Part shown: piece by piece, positions 1-10,880 of the stretch
Layout: every line of letters starts with the position of its first letter
How positions within the stretch are numbered: the first letter of the stretch is position 1
Origin: Intoshia linei
Lineage: Eukaryota > Orthonectida > Rhopaluridae
Assembly (NCBI GenBank): GCA_001642005.1
Contig: LWCA01000319.1
Span: 1-32,472, forward strand
DNA length: 32,472 nucleotides
Direction of reading: 5' to 3'
Program-made: the position numbers and the translations under genes
The notes under the pieces: model-generated
Told to the model about the DNA's origin: nothing
Databases searched by the model: none
The model's input: the letters and a program-made list of their open reading frames with translations, nothing else

Positions 1-350
1 CAAAGACAACCCGTCCATTTATAAGGGGTAATCGTATAAAAAAATTAAAAGATTTACCGGTACAAAGTCCAGATTTAAATATTATTGAAAACATGTGAAA
101 AATTTGAAAAATACGGTTTATAAGCTACATCCAGTCAACTTAGAAGAACTATGGAGATATACACACGATGAATGGGACCGCATACCTCTAAAAACTTTTT
201 AAAGGTTTTTGCCCGAAGAATTATATCAATGATTAAAAATAAATAATGAAATAATAAATATTAGTAATTTTATACATATTTATCTAATATTTTTATTTAA
301 TTAGCATAATTAATTGCATTATTTTATAGGTGCCTAAGACTTATGTCGCT
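1..350 (+). mobile_element. Tc1/mariner transposase 3' remnant
   Basis: Bases 24-114 read as the end of a Tc1-type DDE transposase, including the family's QSPDLN-x-IEN block (here QSPDLNIIENM), where the final catalytic Glu lies. After a frameshift near 115, bases 109-240 continue as the usual C-terminal tail (KLHPVNLEELW, then DEWDRIP), interrupted by stop codons. A terminal sequence resembling Tc1 ends follows at about 328-350 (gtgcctaagacttatgtcgc). The 5' part lies outside the window. The element is dead because of frameshifts and in-frame stops. Family assignment is firm; the exact element is unknown. Confidence 0.75.
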
Positions 351-997
351 CGGAATTTTAAAATTTTAATTAAAAATACCTATATTTCATTAATTATTAA
401 ATATTTTTATAGTTTTTACGTTTTTAGGGTTGTAAGTATAATTTGATTGTTTTTAAGATCATACACTCATTGTTTAATAAACTAAAAAGCCAGGACTTGG
501 GAGAGCTAGCTGCTGTTTGTATCAAGTACATAACATTAATAAATTTCACAACACATATACTATTCTACTTGTAAAATATACAATGTATACTACATATCCG
601 CCATTGACAAACAAACTATGTTTGTATAAACTATTATAAACTTTAATTGTAAAAGGCTTATACTTATAAGCTATTAAATATTGAATTAAACAAATGTGTA
701 TTGATTTACATCATGAAATACTAATGATAAAACAAACGAAGTTATTATACGAAACTATTCATTAAATTATGCACATAAGACGTAATTATATAATAAATTA
801 ATAATATTTTAGTTTTTGTATGAAATTTTTAAAATGGCAAGCGTCTCGGCAAAAAATTCTCCAAAACATTTTTTTAGTGTATCCATAAAACTGTCATACG
901 CGACTTTATCCGTTCTTGCACCATAAAAAATACTAAAATTCACACCCCTAACTTACATGTATGTAAATCTGTTAATTCGTTTTTTTTTAATTTAGTT
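351..997. other. AT-rich intergenic stretch, no gene seen
   Basis: No open frame, RNA gene or clear repeat end was seen. Bases 490-530 share a loose match (GCTGTT..A..AAGTACATAA) with about 27240-27290 inside a copine intron, so an old dispersed repeat may be present. Confidence 0.5.
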
Positions 998-1708
998 CAG
1001 TGGTTCCCAAACTTTATCCACAATAGACCACTTGTCACCAAAAAAATGTGTGTGGACTACATAATTTTTAAAAAAATCCCCTTAATCCTGAACACGTCAC
1101 TATAATATTTACATTTCTTTATTATACATTCCTCCGTAAATCGAAAATTTAACATTAATTTTGACATGGTAGCTCAATGGCGTAATTAAAAAAATTATTA
1201 ATTTCAAACATAATTATGGTGAACTACCAGTGCTGAACCTACCGTATCTGAGACCCTTCTACCGATGGATCTCAACGATAAATTTTTAAGATGGGGCTTT
1301 AATTTAAAATTTAAATTGTCAACCCAACAGTCTTAAGAGGTGGATAGGGTTATATGACATTATAATTCGTTTACAATTTTTTTAAGGGGCTATTTTTAAT
1401 TTTGGAGTGGCGACGAGCTTGCTAGGTTCGGTTCTGAGAACAACTATCGAACTAAATTAATCGTTACATAGATTAAATTTAAGGCACGTGAAAATTATTC
1501 ACGTTATTCAGTAAATTTTCACTTCATTTTTATAAAATGATATTTACGTTCATTAATCATAATAAATGATCGATAATCATGATATTCTAATTTACATTAA
1601 TTAATTACTGTTAATACTATTGTTTAAAAAAAGGTTATCTTCATTTTATTCAAAATTTTTCTTGTGGACCACCTAGAATTTTTTGTGGGCCAACTTTAGG
1701 AACCACTG
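998..1708. mobile_element. hAT-type non-autonomous element (MITE)
   Basis: The element begins CAGTGGTTCCCAAACTTT and ends AACTTTAGGAACCACTG, giving inverted termini typical of hAT elements. It is flanked by an 8-bp near-duplication, ATTTAGTT at 990-997 and GTTTAGTT at 1709-1716 (7 of 8 match), the size expected for hAT insertion. No transposase frame is visible inside. A truncated relative in the opposite orientation lies at about 22186-22429; the two share the terminal 20 bases and a long internal block around GGCGTAATTAAAAAAATTATT. The short open frame antisense within 1650-1892 is not a gene. Confidence 0.85.
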
Positions 1709-1925
1709 GTTTAGTTCGTTCGTTAAAGCCGTTTTTCTGAAAATATTTGAAAAAGATTAAGAACGACAGACTAAATAAACAAAAAATATTACGCTCAGAG
1801 ACTTTTTTTACGCTGTTTGTTGATAAAGTATTGTAGGTTCTCTTTTTCGTATCCAAACATTTTGGATTATCTACATTTACCCAATCACTCAAACTAAAAA
1901 TAATAGAAATAAAACTATGAACGTT

Positions 1926-2897
1926 TTACTCCAGAAATTCTACACTCTTTTGTTCAACATATGCGTCCATTTTGTAACAAAGGTAAAAATTTCCAATTAA
2001 CCTAAAACAACATAAAATTTATAAAATTAGATTTACCCAGCAGTATAGTATCCTAAAGGAATGTCAATTTTATTTGACAACAAAATTACATCAGTTACAG
2101 CATTTTTAGCGTGATCAATAAAATCATACCGAAGATAAATTTGTTTCTTTTTAAATACCTTTTCTACTAAATTATTGAGTAAATAATATACTTTAAAAAT
2201 ACTTGTGTCTTGAGTTGTAGCAAGATGTTTATATCCGTAATGTTGCTTTTCTTCACTGATTATAATTGAAGTTAATACAGTCTCCTAAATATAAATGATA
2301 ATAAAACGTGTAGCATTTTTTAGTCAAAGGAGTAAAATGATCAGATTTGTTTTATTAGCGAATTAAATTTAAAACGCTAATTCCCATGTTATCATTCTTT
2401 AAATAGAGGTAATTTAAGTTACATAAAGTTTTTGATTTTTTGTTGTAAAAAAAATAATTCTTGTTTAGACCATAAGTTACCGATTTGGATCTTTTAATGC
2501 ATATACACCTTGTCGTATTTTTAAATAACCCAGAAACGACTGTACATGCGTTAACACCAGTATCATGTGTATTGATTATCTAAATTTTAAGATTATAAAA
2601 ATTAAATTTAGACAAAAAATTAGTTAAATTAGTGTTGTATACAAGTTTTTAATTATTGGCTAACAGATAAATTGTAATAATACACCTTTATCATTCTACC
2701 ACAGAAAATTTACATTTGTTACATAATTTCGTACAAATGGGAAAATTCAGCTCAAACGATCATTTGATATAATTTTAAAATTAGATAAATCATACTGGAA
2801 TATAATGTATTGGACAATTATTGACATTGGCGACTATAATAAAATCATAAATGAAATTTGTCTTGATTTTAGGTGCTGTAGTTGAACCAATTTCCAT
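1926..2897 (-). CDS. MVB12-like MABP-domain protein (ESCRT-I family)
   Basis: Five exons on the minus strand: 2897-2796, 2579-2481, 2284-2203, 2166-2037, 2001-1926. They sum to 489 nt, 162 residues. The product aligns along its length with the MABP beta-prism of MVB12A/B, an ESCRT-I subunit in endosomal sorting: a VANVNNCP segment near residue 23, VVSGLFKN, then FKKKQIYLRYDF followed by AVTDVILL and PLGYYTAG, and LCYKM close to the end. Splicing out the 36-nt intron at 2202-2167 gives an ungapped match to the family. Vertebrate MVB12 proteins are about 270-320 residues and carry a C-terminal UMA segment that binds ESCRT-I; nothing like it follows here, so the protein is MABP alone. Other MABP proteins (DENND4 type) are a less likely alternative. 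The start shares a 69-bp spacer with POP5. Confidence 0.68.
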
Positions 2898-2966
2898 AAA
2901 ATTAATTTAAATTTATAAAAATATAAATGTAATAACTATAACAACATATTTATGTTTTAAATAAAT
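2898..2966. promoter_or_regulatory. 69-bp bidirectional spacer
   Basis: This is the whole distance between the start codons of the MVB12-like gene (-) and POP5 (+). It must hold both 5' leaders and any shared promoter. It is almost pure A/T and contains TATAAAAATA at 2914-2923. That a promoter lies here is inferred from gene layout. Confidence 0.6.
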
Positions 2967-3662
2967 ATGGTTCGTTTGAAAAAAAGGTAAATTTGAAAAT
3001 GTAAATATTTAAATTTTATAACATTACATTATATTAATTACATTAGATACTTTTTGTGCAATTTCCGAGAATGTAAACAAAATGTAAAGATTCGAAAAGA
3101 TGATTTACTCAAATCTTTGAAATATGATATACGTCAACGATTTGGAATTGCCACCCTTGTTCAAATGAACAACTTGCATGGTTTTTTAAAAAATTCAATT
3201 ACATTTGGTCATTTAATTAAACATCTACAATTTATTCAAAAAACGAAATTGTGGTTTGTATCTAATCTTAGAATTTACTTGATTAAATTAATTTTTTCGT
3301 GGTATTTAATGATCATCCAAATGTTTTTGTTCGTTTATGAATCACTGATTTAATTTCTAGTTTAGTCAAATATTTCAACCAAGAAACCAATACATTGATT
3401 ATAGCTTGTCCTAGGTCGCACTCTAATGAACTTGAACAAGTTTTGACCAATTTTATTATGGATTCAACCAACCTGAAAATAAAAGTTATTCACATTTCTG
3501 GAACTATTCGATCATCCGAAAAAAAATTAATACTGTATATTAAAAATTCCCTTAGACGCGCTTATTATTTTTCCAATTGTGAAGGTAACGTTTTTTTATT
3601 TTCTATAATAACGTATAGAGGAAAAAAGAAGTATATTGGAACAAATGGAATCAATATTTTAA
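2967..3662 (+). CDS. POP5: Ribonuclease P/MRP subunit POP5
   Basis: Four exons: 2967-2986, 3047-3180, 3366-3584, 3619-3662, summing to 417 nt, 138 residues (human is 163). POP5 is a protein subunit of RNase P and RNase MRP, acting in tRNA and rRNA processing. The start MVRLKKRYFLCNF matches the conserved POP5 N-terminus, VKYFNQETNTLII matches the central strand, and HISGTIRSSEKKLI matches the family's GGTIR signature region; the acidic tail EEEKRS corresponds to the family's Glu-rich C-terminus. The 20-nt first exon encodes only six codons and part of a seventh. Intron 2 uses a weak donor (GTTTTT at 3181), so that junction is the least certain; the reading phase closes only with the TTTAG acceptor at 3361-3365. 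The stop is 25 bp from that of PRCC, which converges. Confidence 0.8.
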
Positions 3663-3687
3663 TATTTTTACAATGTACATAAATTGT

Positions 3688-6025
3688 TTAAAACCCATAT
3701 TTCATTTTTGCGAAACGTTTGTTTTCTTTGCTTTCTGACCATTTGTTTTTTAACACGACTTCATTGGCTTTGGCCTAAAAGTAATTAATATTGTTTATTT
3801 TTAAAATACCTGGGCCGCTAAATACGTAATTTGATGTTTTCTCTTTCCAATTTTATTTTTACCCATAGCAGATTTAGCTATGCTACCTGGAATAGCTTGT
3901 TCCATACTATAATTTTTAATTCTATTGATGTAATCATCTCGGTCATCAGCGGCTATATCCATAACATCATATTCTGGAACCCCTTCTTCCTGGAGTATTT
4001 TTTCCGTGGCGGTTAACTAAAAAATCAAAGTTAAATGATAAAGAAATTCCCTAAATTTGCGTTGGTTTTTATTTTCATTTTTAATGGGGTAGTAAGAATA
4101 AATCATACTTTAAAGCAGTGGTTCCTGATTGGATACACAACTATCAGCCCGAGGGTCCGTAAAATTTAAATAAAAATTTTAATCAACTTTTGTTTATTTT
4201 TACATTATAATTTTTAATAAATATTATTGCCAGATGTTGGGAAGCATTTACTGTTCGAAGGCAGAACTAGCGTCTCAAAAAATTTTAATAAGGCCGCACC
4301 TTTCTAAATAAACTTAGTCAAATACAGGAGTGCTTCTCATGGAGTGACTGGTCACCTCACGCAGAAGCGGATCCAAGAGGCTAGTTAATGAGGTGCGAGC
4401 GAAGGGAGCAATATAGATAACATTTCCCTAAAGCGAAAAAAATTTTAGGCGCGTCTCTTTTAATATCAAGACGTCTAGTTTAATTTTAAAGCGTCTCTTT
4501 TAATTTCATTTAAAGGTTGTTATACAGTAGTTTCCAAATTTGTATTTTTTCGCAAAAATAAAAAAAATGATCGGCACAAAAAAAAGAGAAATTAATTTTG
4601 TTATTTAAATAATCCTAAATCAATTAGGTCCAGTCTTTTTAAATGAAGTATTGTAAATTCATTAACCAACATTAATTAAAAATTTAGAGGTGCAACTGCA
4701 CCTTCTGCACCCCTTGAATCCGCCCTGCCAAGGGGTGAATACGAAAATTTTAGATAATTGCGAGTGAATGATACATTTTTAGCATATTTTATTCAATTTA
4801 ATAAAATCTTATGAGAAAAAACAAAAATTTTACCAACCCTTAACGAAAAAATCCCGCTATTATCTTATCCTATAAGAAAAAACCGCTTTAACCAATATTT
4901 TTTTGAAAATCCCATTTTACCAAAAAGCAATATTTTAACGTAAAATAAATGTAAAAAATAAAATAATTCAAGTTGTTCAGAAGGCCGCACCAAATCGTCA
5001 ATAAGACCGCATTTTCCCCACCTCTGGCTTAGACGATCGCTAGATTAATAGTTCAAAAATACATCTAATCAAAATCCAATTTTACCAATCCTTAAGGGAA
5101 AAATCCCCTTTTCCAATTTTTTTTATAAAAATACAATTTTACCAAATCTTATGAACAACTATTTAATCCAAAATACAACTTTACCAACCCTTAATGGAAA
5201 AATGCACTTTTCCAATATTTTTTTCAAAAATATTTCGATAGATACTTTACTACTAAAACTACCAGAAAGCAACGCAACTTCATGTTATCTAAAAATATAA
5301 TTTAATCTTTCGACAGTGATTCAAACGTTATGGACATTACTTAGTGTCCAATTAAGTGAACAATAGTAGTTATTGTATTAACAAAACCGTGGTAGTAATA
5401 TAAAATGGTAGAAATAAGTGTAAATTACCTCTGTTTTGTCGATATTGGGTTGTTCAATAAAAACAGGTCCAACAAAAGTATTTTCATTAACAGCTTTATT
5501 ATTTGTACGAGTTTCAACACTTTCGTATTCATCAAAGAAAGATCCAGATTTTAGATATTCAAATTCATTATCATCGTCAGATTCTGAGCTATTTTCCATT
5601 TCATCCAACAATATTTTAAAATTTTTTTGAGGGTCAACAGGTTCTTTAGTATTCATTTTATTTTTACGTAGAACGTATGGCTTGAATAATTTCGTTTTTT
5701 CTTTATTAATTATAGAAAGCGTATTTTTCCTAGTGTCATTTTTTGCTTTAGGTAATATTGACAATAACGAAGTGTCATAATTTGTGTTTTTATGATTAAT
5801 TTCAGTTTTTTCGTTTTTAAGATTGCATATATATTCATCGTATTCTTCATCAGAGTTTTCATCTTTTAGTTTTTTAGATAAATCAACATATATTCTCTTG
5901 GTGCCAGGTTTTTTAATTTTACATTCGTTGGGTGTTTTTGATTTGAAGGATATGATAGTTTCCTCAACAGGTTTTTTATCTTTCACAAATTCATTTGAAG
6001 AATCACTCTGATAATCAACCAACAT
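3688..6025 (-). CDS. PRCC: PRCC homologue (proline-rich protein, splicing/mitotic checkpoint)
   Basis: Three exons: 6025-5429, 4016-3810, 3774-3688, summing to 891 nt, 296 residues (human PRCC is about 490). The C-terminus carries the family hallmark: KRKHQITYLAAQAK, then LKNKWSESK, and ends KYGF. The first exon starts MLVDYQSDSS, like PRCC's MxLVxYxSS opening, and has the internal LLSILPKAK and LFKPYVLRK blocks seen in the family. It is Lys/Asp/Glu/Ser-rich and lacks the long proline-rich section that gives the human protein its name. PRCC is a nuclear protein linked to pre-mRNA splicing and the MAD2B checkpoint. Intron 1 is 1412 bp and full of repeats; intron 2 is 35 bp. The antisense open frames opposite exon 1 are shadows. 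Confidence 0.82.
4116..5028. mobile_element. hAT-like repeat debris in PRCC intron 1
   Basis: At 4116 a hAT-like end (CAGTGGTTCCTGATTGG) is visible with no matching right end. From about 4231 (GCCAGATGTTGGGAA) to 5028 (TTCCCCACCTCTGGC) the two ends are inverted copies with about 12 of 15 bases matching, as in hAT elements with CCAGAGGTGGGG-type ends. No transposase frame or convincing target duplication was found. Sequence around both ends recurs at 24487-24545 in a copine intron. Confidence 0.5.
5070..5240. repeat. Diverged short tandem units around TTTTACCAA
   Basis: The phrase TTTACCAA(c/t)CCTTAA.GGAAAAAT followed by TTTTCCAATTTTTTT recurs with variation at about 5082, 5143 and 5180, and earlier in degraded form at 4830-4925. 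Similar text (TTTTACCGCTATTTTTTTGAAAA, then TTTTACCTAATCTTATG) is present at 24640-24690 in the copine gene, so it is a dispersed family. Confidence 0.5.
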
Positions 6026-6773
6026 TATATTCCAAATCAAAAAATATATTTCATATTAAATTACGTAGGTTACCTATTTTAACCTGATTAGAGGTATACA
6101 TGGTAACTTGATAAGTTTAGTAAAAATTTTAAGTTTATTCTAAAACTATCTCAAATTGGTCAATTCATTCTCATGGTATCCCTAATCGTTACATGGTTAC
6201 TGGAATTGTAAGTTACACTTTGTAATTGGTATACGATTTTAATATGCTGCTTTCATGCAATAAAGTATATACTTGATAGCAGTGAGTCGCGGCGATATGT
6301 TGTTCACTAGGCTTTACGACGTAAAGTTTACGTGTTACTTTGTTTTAAATTTTTTTTTTTTTTTTTTTTNTTTTTTTTTTTTTTTTTTTAGAAACTAAAT
6401 CAAGTCAAAATTACACTAGAATCTAGATTAGTAACTAGATATCATAATTTGACACATTAATATAATTGTAATTTTAATTATCTTTATCCACCCCACTGAT
6501 CTGACCAAACGATTCTTTAAATTTAATTTAAAATAAAGTTAAAGCAGTTCAATCCTAAAAATTGTCATAAATATATTGAAAAAAATATTATTTGATAAGT
6601 TTAATTTAGAGATTTTGTTTACTAATTTTTATACAAACACTAGATTATAGTTATAAAAGTACAAATAAAACAACATGGAAACAAAATAACAGGAATTTAA
6701 AATCCAATAAAATTGTTACACGTTGGTATAAGGTTTTATATTGCAAAAGCACTGTATTTTTCATTTAATTTTT
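6026..6773. other. Divergent intergenic region between PRCC and DNAJC10
   Basis: 748 bp that must contain both upstream control regions. Apart from the T homopolymer at 6350-6389 I see no gene or recognisable repeat. The sequence is AT-rich with no clear TATA or initiator signal that I would defend. Confidence 0.5.
6350..6389. repeat. Poly-T run with an ambiguous base
   Basis: A run of T of about 40 bases with a single N at 6370. The N almost certainly marks an assembly join or unresolved homopolymer, so the true length is unknown. Confidence 0.9.
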
Positions 6774-9700
6774 ATGAATTTGTTGAAATTTCAATCGATT
6801 TCATGTATTTTGATTCAGTGTTTAGTGTATGTGCTAAGTAAGCAAGTAGTGAACCTTTATGAGATATTAGGAATAGACTCTGATGCAACCCCACAGCAAA
6901 TACGAAAAGCATTTAAAAAAAAAGCTATAATACACCATCCAGACAAGAAAGAGGTATTCATATAAAACGATTTTATTTGTCATAAAATTTAAAATAAAAT
7001 TAGGCTAATTTGAATGAAAACAGTAAAGATGAAAACAAGGCTTCCGAGCATTTCCAAGAAATTAATCGAGCTTATGAAATCCTTAAAAACCCCAAACAAC
7101 GTGAGATTTATGATCGATTCGGAGAAGAAGGTTTAAAGGAACACGAAAAAATGGGTAGTGGCCATTGGAATTATCATGGCGATATGGGATTATACGACAA
7201 TGACGAAGAAATTATATCAATTGATGAAAACGAATTTGAGTTAAATTCCTTCGAAAAAGATATTTGGATTGTCAAGTATTACTCTTCTCAATGTTCGAAA
7301 TGTAAGGATTTCGCGACAGATTATCGTCGGCTAGGCCAAGAAATGTATCCGGTAGTGAATGTTGCAGCTATGGATTGTTCCGAAAATCAACAGTTTTGCC
7401 AAATAAAAGAAATTCAACATCTTCCAACGATAATACTTTATCCTGACGATATCAAATACTCTGGAGAATTGTCGTACGACGCCGTATATGAATTTGTACT
7501 CAAACATTCTGCTAAAAACAAAAAAATATGGAAAGATTACCAGTTTATCAATCATATCGAAAAAACTGCAAATAAAAGATGCCTCGTTAGTTTTTGTAAA
7601 GATGATTGTATCTCTACAAAACACTTGAAACTTTTATCTTCCAAATTACATAATATTTTAACTGTTGGTACCGTTGATTGTTATCAAATTCCAGAAAAAT
7701 GTGACGTTGCTGCAGACAGTACTAATGATATTGTATATTATGAAAATTGCTTTCAAAGTTATGCGCATAATTTTGGGAATATTGCTTCAATTCATTCCAT
7801 TTACATGTCTATTATTATTCATTTACCAGATATTAAAATGTTTGACAATCAAGATGTTGAGGTTTTATTTTAAATAATAGTTATTTATTAATTTAGCAAA
7901 TTTTTGATTCTAATCCTAATGAATTTGACCACGTTATTTATCTTTACGATGATGAATACAAAATAGATGACAATTTTAAAGTGTTTGCTGAAAATATTAA
8001 AGATTTAAAGGTACGTAATTATTATAATAAATATATATTTTATTTTTAGATGGGTCGAGTCGAGTGTAAATCAATAGGAGACTTATGTAGCAAATTAGCT
8101 GAACATGCTTTGCCTGCTTGGATATATATCAGAAAAGATGGTGCATTTGAAAGACATTATGGTAACTCGTAAATTATCATTATATCAAAATGTAATGCAT
8201 AACATCAATACTAAATACGAACACTCAAATTATAGGTTTGAGCACTATGGGTATTCTGCTTGGGTTACTTAAATTTTTTAATGATAAAATGGATTTTTTT
8301 GCTTAGAATCCACTTTTCAACCTCGAAAACTTGCATATTTACAGTCAAAACCACAAATTACCCATTATTTTCGGAAATACTATAAAAAAATAGATGTAAT
8401 CCCAGACGTCCATTTTCTAGAGCAGAGTTTCTCAACCGAGGGTGGTAGCACTCTAGGGCTACTAGAATTAAATGCAAGGTTTACTTTATACACATTTTAA
8501 TTAAATTACTATATATAAGTAAGAATTTAGTTAAAAATGTATCTCTGTTTGTTTACACTCATTCTCTAATAAATTAAAAAATTTAAAATCTGTATCAGAG
8601 TGTATATTTTTTTAAATTCTCGAACCCATTTGATTTTGAAAAAAAGGGACAATTTGGCTTTTTGACTTATAAGATGTGAGTTTGGGAGATTAAAATTTAT
8701 TTTGCTAACATCCCGTAAAAAACTAATTAAAATGTGGACTTTATAAAATTTAAAGAGTGGTAGTTATTGAAATAAACGGTAACACACCAAATATTGCATA
8801 GTTAGTATGGTATTAGTAGATGTTATATAAGTAAGGAAGTAAAAGATTAAAATTATATTGTATTGTTTTTTTTAAAAATGTTTAAAGTTTGTAGTAAATA
8901 AGTCGAAGGGTTAATACTATTTATGGCGCACTAGTACGCCGCGGTGTATGGATTAGGAATGACTGGTCTAGAGCGACATAATTATCGATTATACTAATTT
9001 ATCATATGATTGATTTTAAAATTGGGTGATAAAAAACTGTATTATAAATACATTTTTCACCAAGTCCCCAAAAGATGTAACCGATTGAGAACCTTTTAAG
9101 TCTGAAATGAATTTGAATTTAAATAACTAATTGTGATTTTAATTTAAAATTTAATTATTATTGTATCTCCAAATATAGCTTGAGAATTTGATAACAAATT
9201 GATATTTATAAGATTTCGCACGAGAGAAATTTAAAACATGTTATGTATTATGTCATTGTGATCTCAGCCAAACCTCCCACCATGAAAATTCTCTAACATG
9301 AAAACTAAGATCTCTAACAAAATTTCGCAAACGATGCGTAGAGTCCTATAACCCTAACCTCCTCTCCAAGGACTTTGATTTGACATTTTAAATCAAAACA
9401 CGTAAAATAATCATGATATTCAAGATTATTTTGCTCAATTTGAAAAAATGAGGCTCTTATTTTACAAAAATTTCGATTTTAATTTAAATAAAGTAAATCA
9501 ATAAGTAGATAAAATAAAACTATTTATTTAGGTAAATCCAACGTACATGATTTATCTCAATTCATTGAAGTGGTTTCCGAATCCAGCGTATTAGCAGTAT
9601 CGGATGATTATTTTAATAATAATGTCATAAATTCTAAAGACCAAAATATAATTTGGGTAGTAGACTTTTTTTCACCGGCGTGTGCACCCTGTATGCGATT

Positions 9701-10826
9701 TTTGAAAACCCTTCGTAAATATTCATCTACAAAACGAGATAATTTGAAATTTGTCAGTTTGAATTGTATGAAATACAGAAATACATGTTCTAACAACGGA
9801 ATTAGATCCTACCCTACATGTGTAATTATGACCGCCAATAAAGCACCTATATATGAAACTGGATCTAAATCAGAAAGTGAATTGGATGATTTCATAGAAG
9901 TATTTTAATTCTATATATTTTAGCTTTATCTAGTACCTTTTAGTTTGCATTAAACCCAGTAATTTTAACACTCAACGAAGACAACATATCGAGATTGCTA
10001 AATAAACCAAAAGATGAAATGTGGCTAGTGGATTATTATATTCAGGGATGTCCTCCTTGTCAGATGATGATGTCAGAATGGAATAAATTGGGAAAATATT
10101 ATAAATCTAAAGAAAAGATAATAGTAGCCAAGATTGATTGTAGTGAGAATATGTACATTTGCAATAAAATGTCAATTTATTCATATCCACATATAGTTGG
10201 TTACCCAACTGGTTCTAAAGGAACGGATAAATCTAGGTTTTTATTTACTTTTCATTCTACAACTTTTTAGTCAATACAATGAAAACTGGAGAAATGCTGA
10301 TGCGTTCATAGCATGGTCTTCTCAATTTAGAGAAAGTTTCGTGAAAAGTGTGGACCAAAAGTATTTTAATAAAAAAATCTTGAATTCAAAGACTCCCCAC
10401 ATTGTTGATTTTTATGCGTCATGGTGCAGACCCTGTAATATGTATGCGCCAAAATTTAATGATTTGGCAGAGGTAATTTCCGAAAATTGTTTGTTTATTT
10501 ACATTCAATAAATTTAGGAATATAGGAACAACAAAATTAAATTTGTCAAAATCGATTGTAATATTCACGGTACATTTTGTAATTCAGTTGGAATCGATTC
10601 GTATCCAACAATTCGATATTATTCAGAGAAAACAAATGTATATTCTACATTTTATTTTCATGTCTTAATCTAATTTAGAACAATTTTGGAGTAAACTTCA
10701 ATAACAGAGATGTACCGTTTTTGAGAAATTATATAGAAACAAATATTAAACCTAAGGCTATACCAAAACACGTAAATTTAACAATTTCTAGTATAATTGT
10801 ATTTTTAGTATAGAGACGAGCTGTGA
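6774..10826 (+). CDS. DNAJC10: DNAJC10/ERdj5, ER DnaJ-thioredoxin disulfide reductase
   Basis: Ten exons: 6774-6953, 7004-7861, 7897-8010, 8050-8161, 9532-9899, 9944-10236, 10271-10472, 10518-10637, 10679-10771, 10809-10826; 2358 nt, 785 residues (human 793). ERdj5 reduces disulfides of misfolded ER proteins and works with BiP in degradation. Order seen: hydrophobic signal peptide (about 1-22), J domain with HPD at 55-57, a first thioredoxin domain with CSKC (157-160), two redox-inactive thioredoxin-like stretches, then CAPC (472-475), CPPC (580-583) and CRPC (694-697). The last exon encodes YRDEL, an ER-retrieval tail. The ATG at 6774 is preferred because it opens directly on the signal peptide; the frame is open upstream but has no earlier ATG there. 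The 1370-bp intron 4 houses a hAT element; the other introns are 34-50 nt. The stop lies 54 bp from that of HMGCL. Confidence 0.92.
8423..8965. mobile_element. hAT-type element in DNAJC10 intron 4
   Basis: Begins CAGAGTTTCTCAACC and ends with ACTG at 8965. Flanks are TTCTAGAG (8415-8422) and GTCTAGAG (8966-8973), 7 of 8 identical and fitting the nTCTAGAn target preference known for Buster-type hAT transposons. No coding remnant was recognised. The internal segment 8575-8850 is repeated at about 12990-13245. Confidence 0.7.
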
Positions 10827-10880
10827 ATCACAAGATTTATCAAATATTTTAAATTAGTAAATCTTTAATTATTCAATTAT

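Noticed and set aside
3054-3353. POP5 exon 2 continuing through its open frame to a stop
   Set aside because: After the LHG codon region the reading loses family resemblance; splicing at 3181/3365 restores VKYFN in phase.
5436-6011. Two plus-strand serine-rich open frames
   Set aside because: They mirror the Asp/Glu-rich PRCC exon 1 on the minus strand.
7331-7624. Minus-strand open frame within DNAJC10 exon 2
   Set aside because: Shadow of the thioredoxin-coding exon on the other strand; no recognisable domain.
8423-9097. hAT element extending to 9097 (GATTGAGAACCTTTT)
   Set aside because: That end resembles a terminus, but the target duplication fits an end at 8965 much better; the later end may belong to another fragment.
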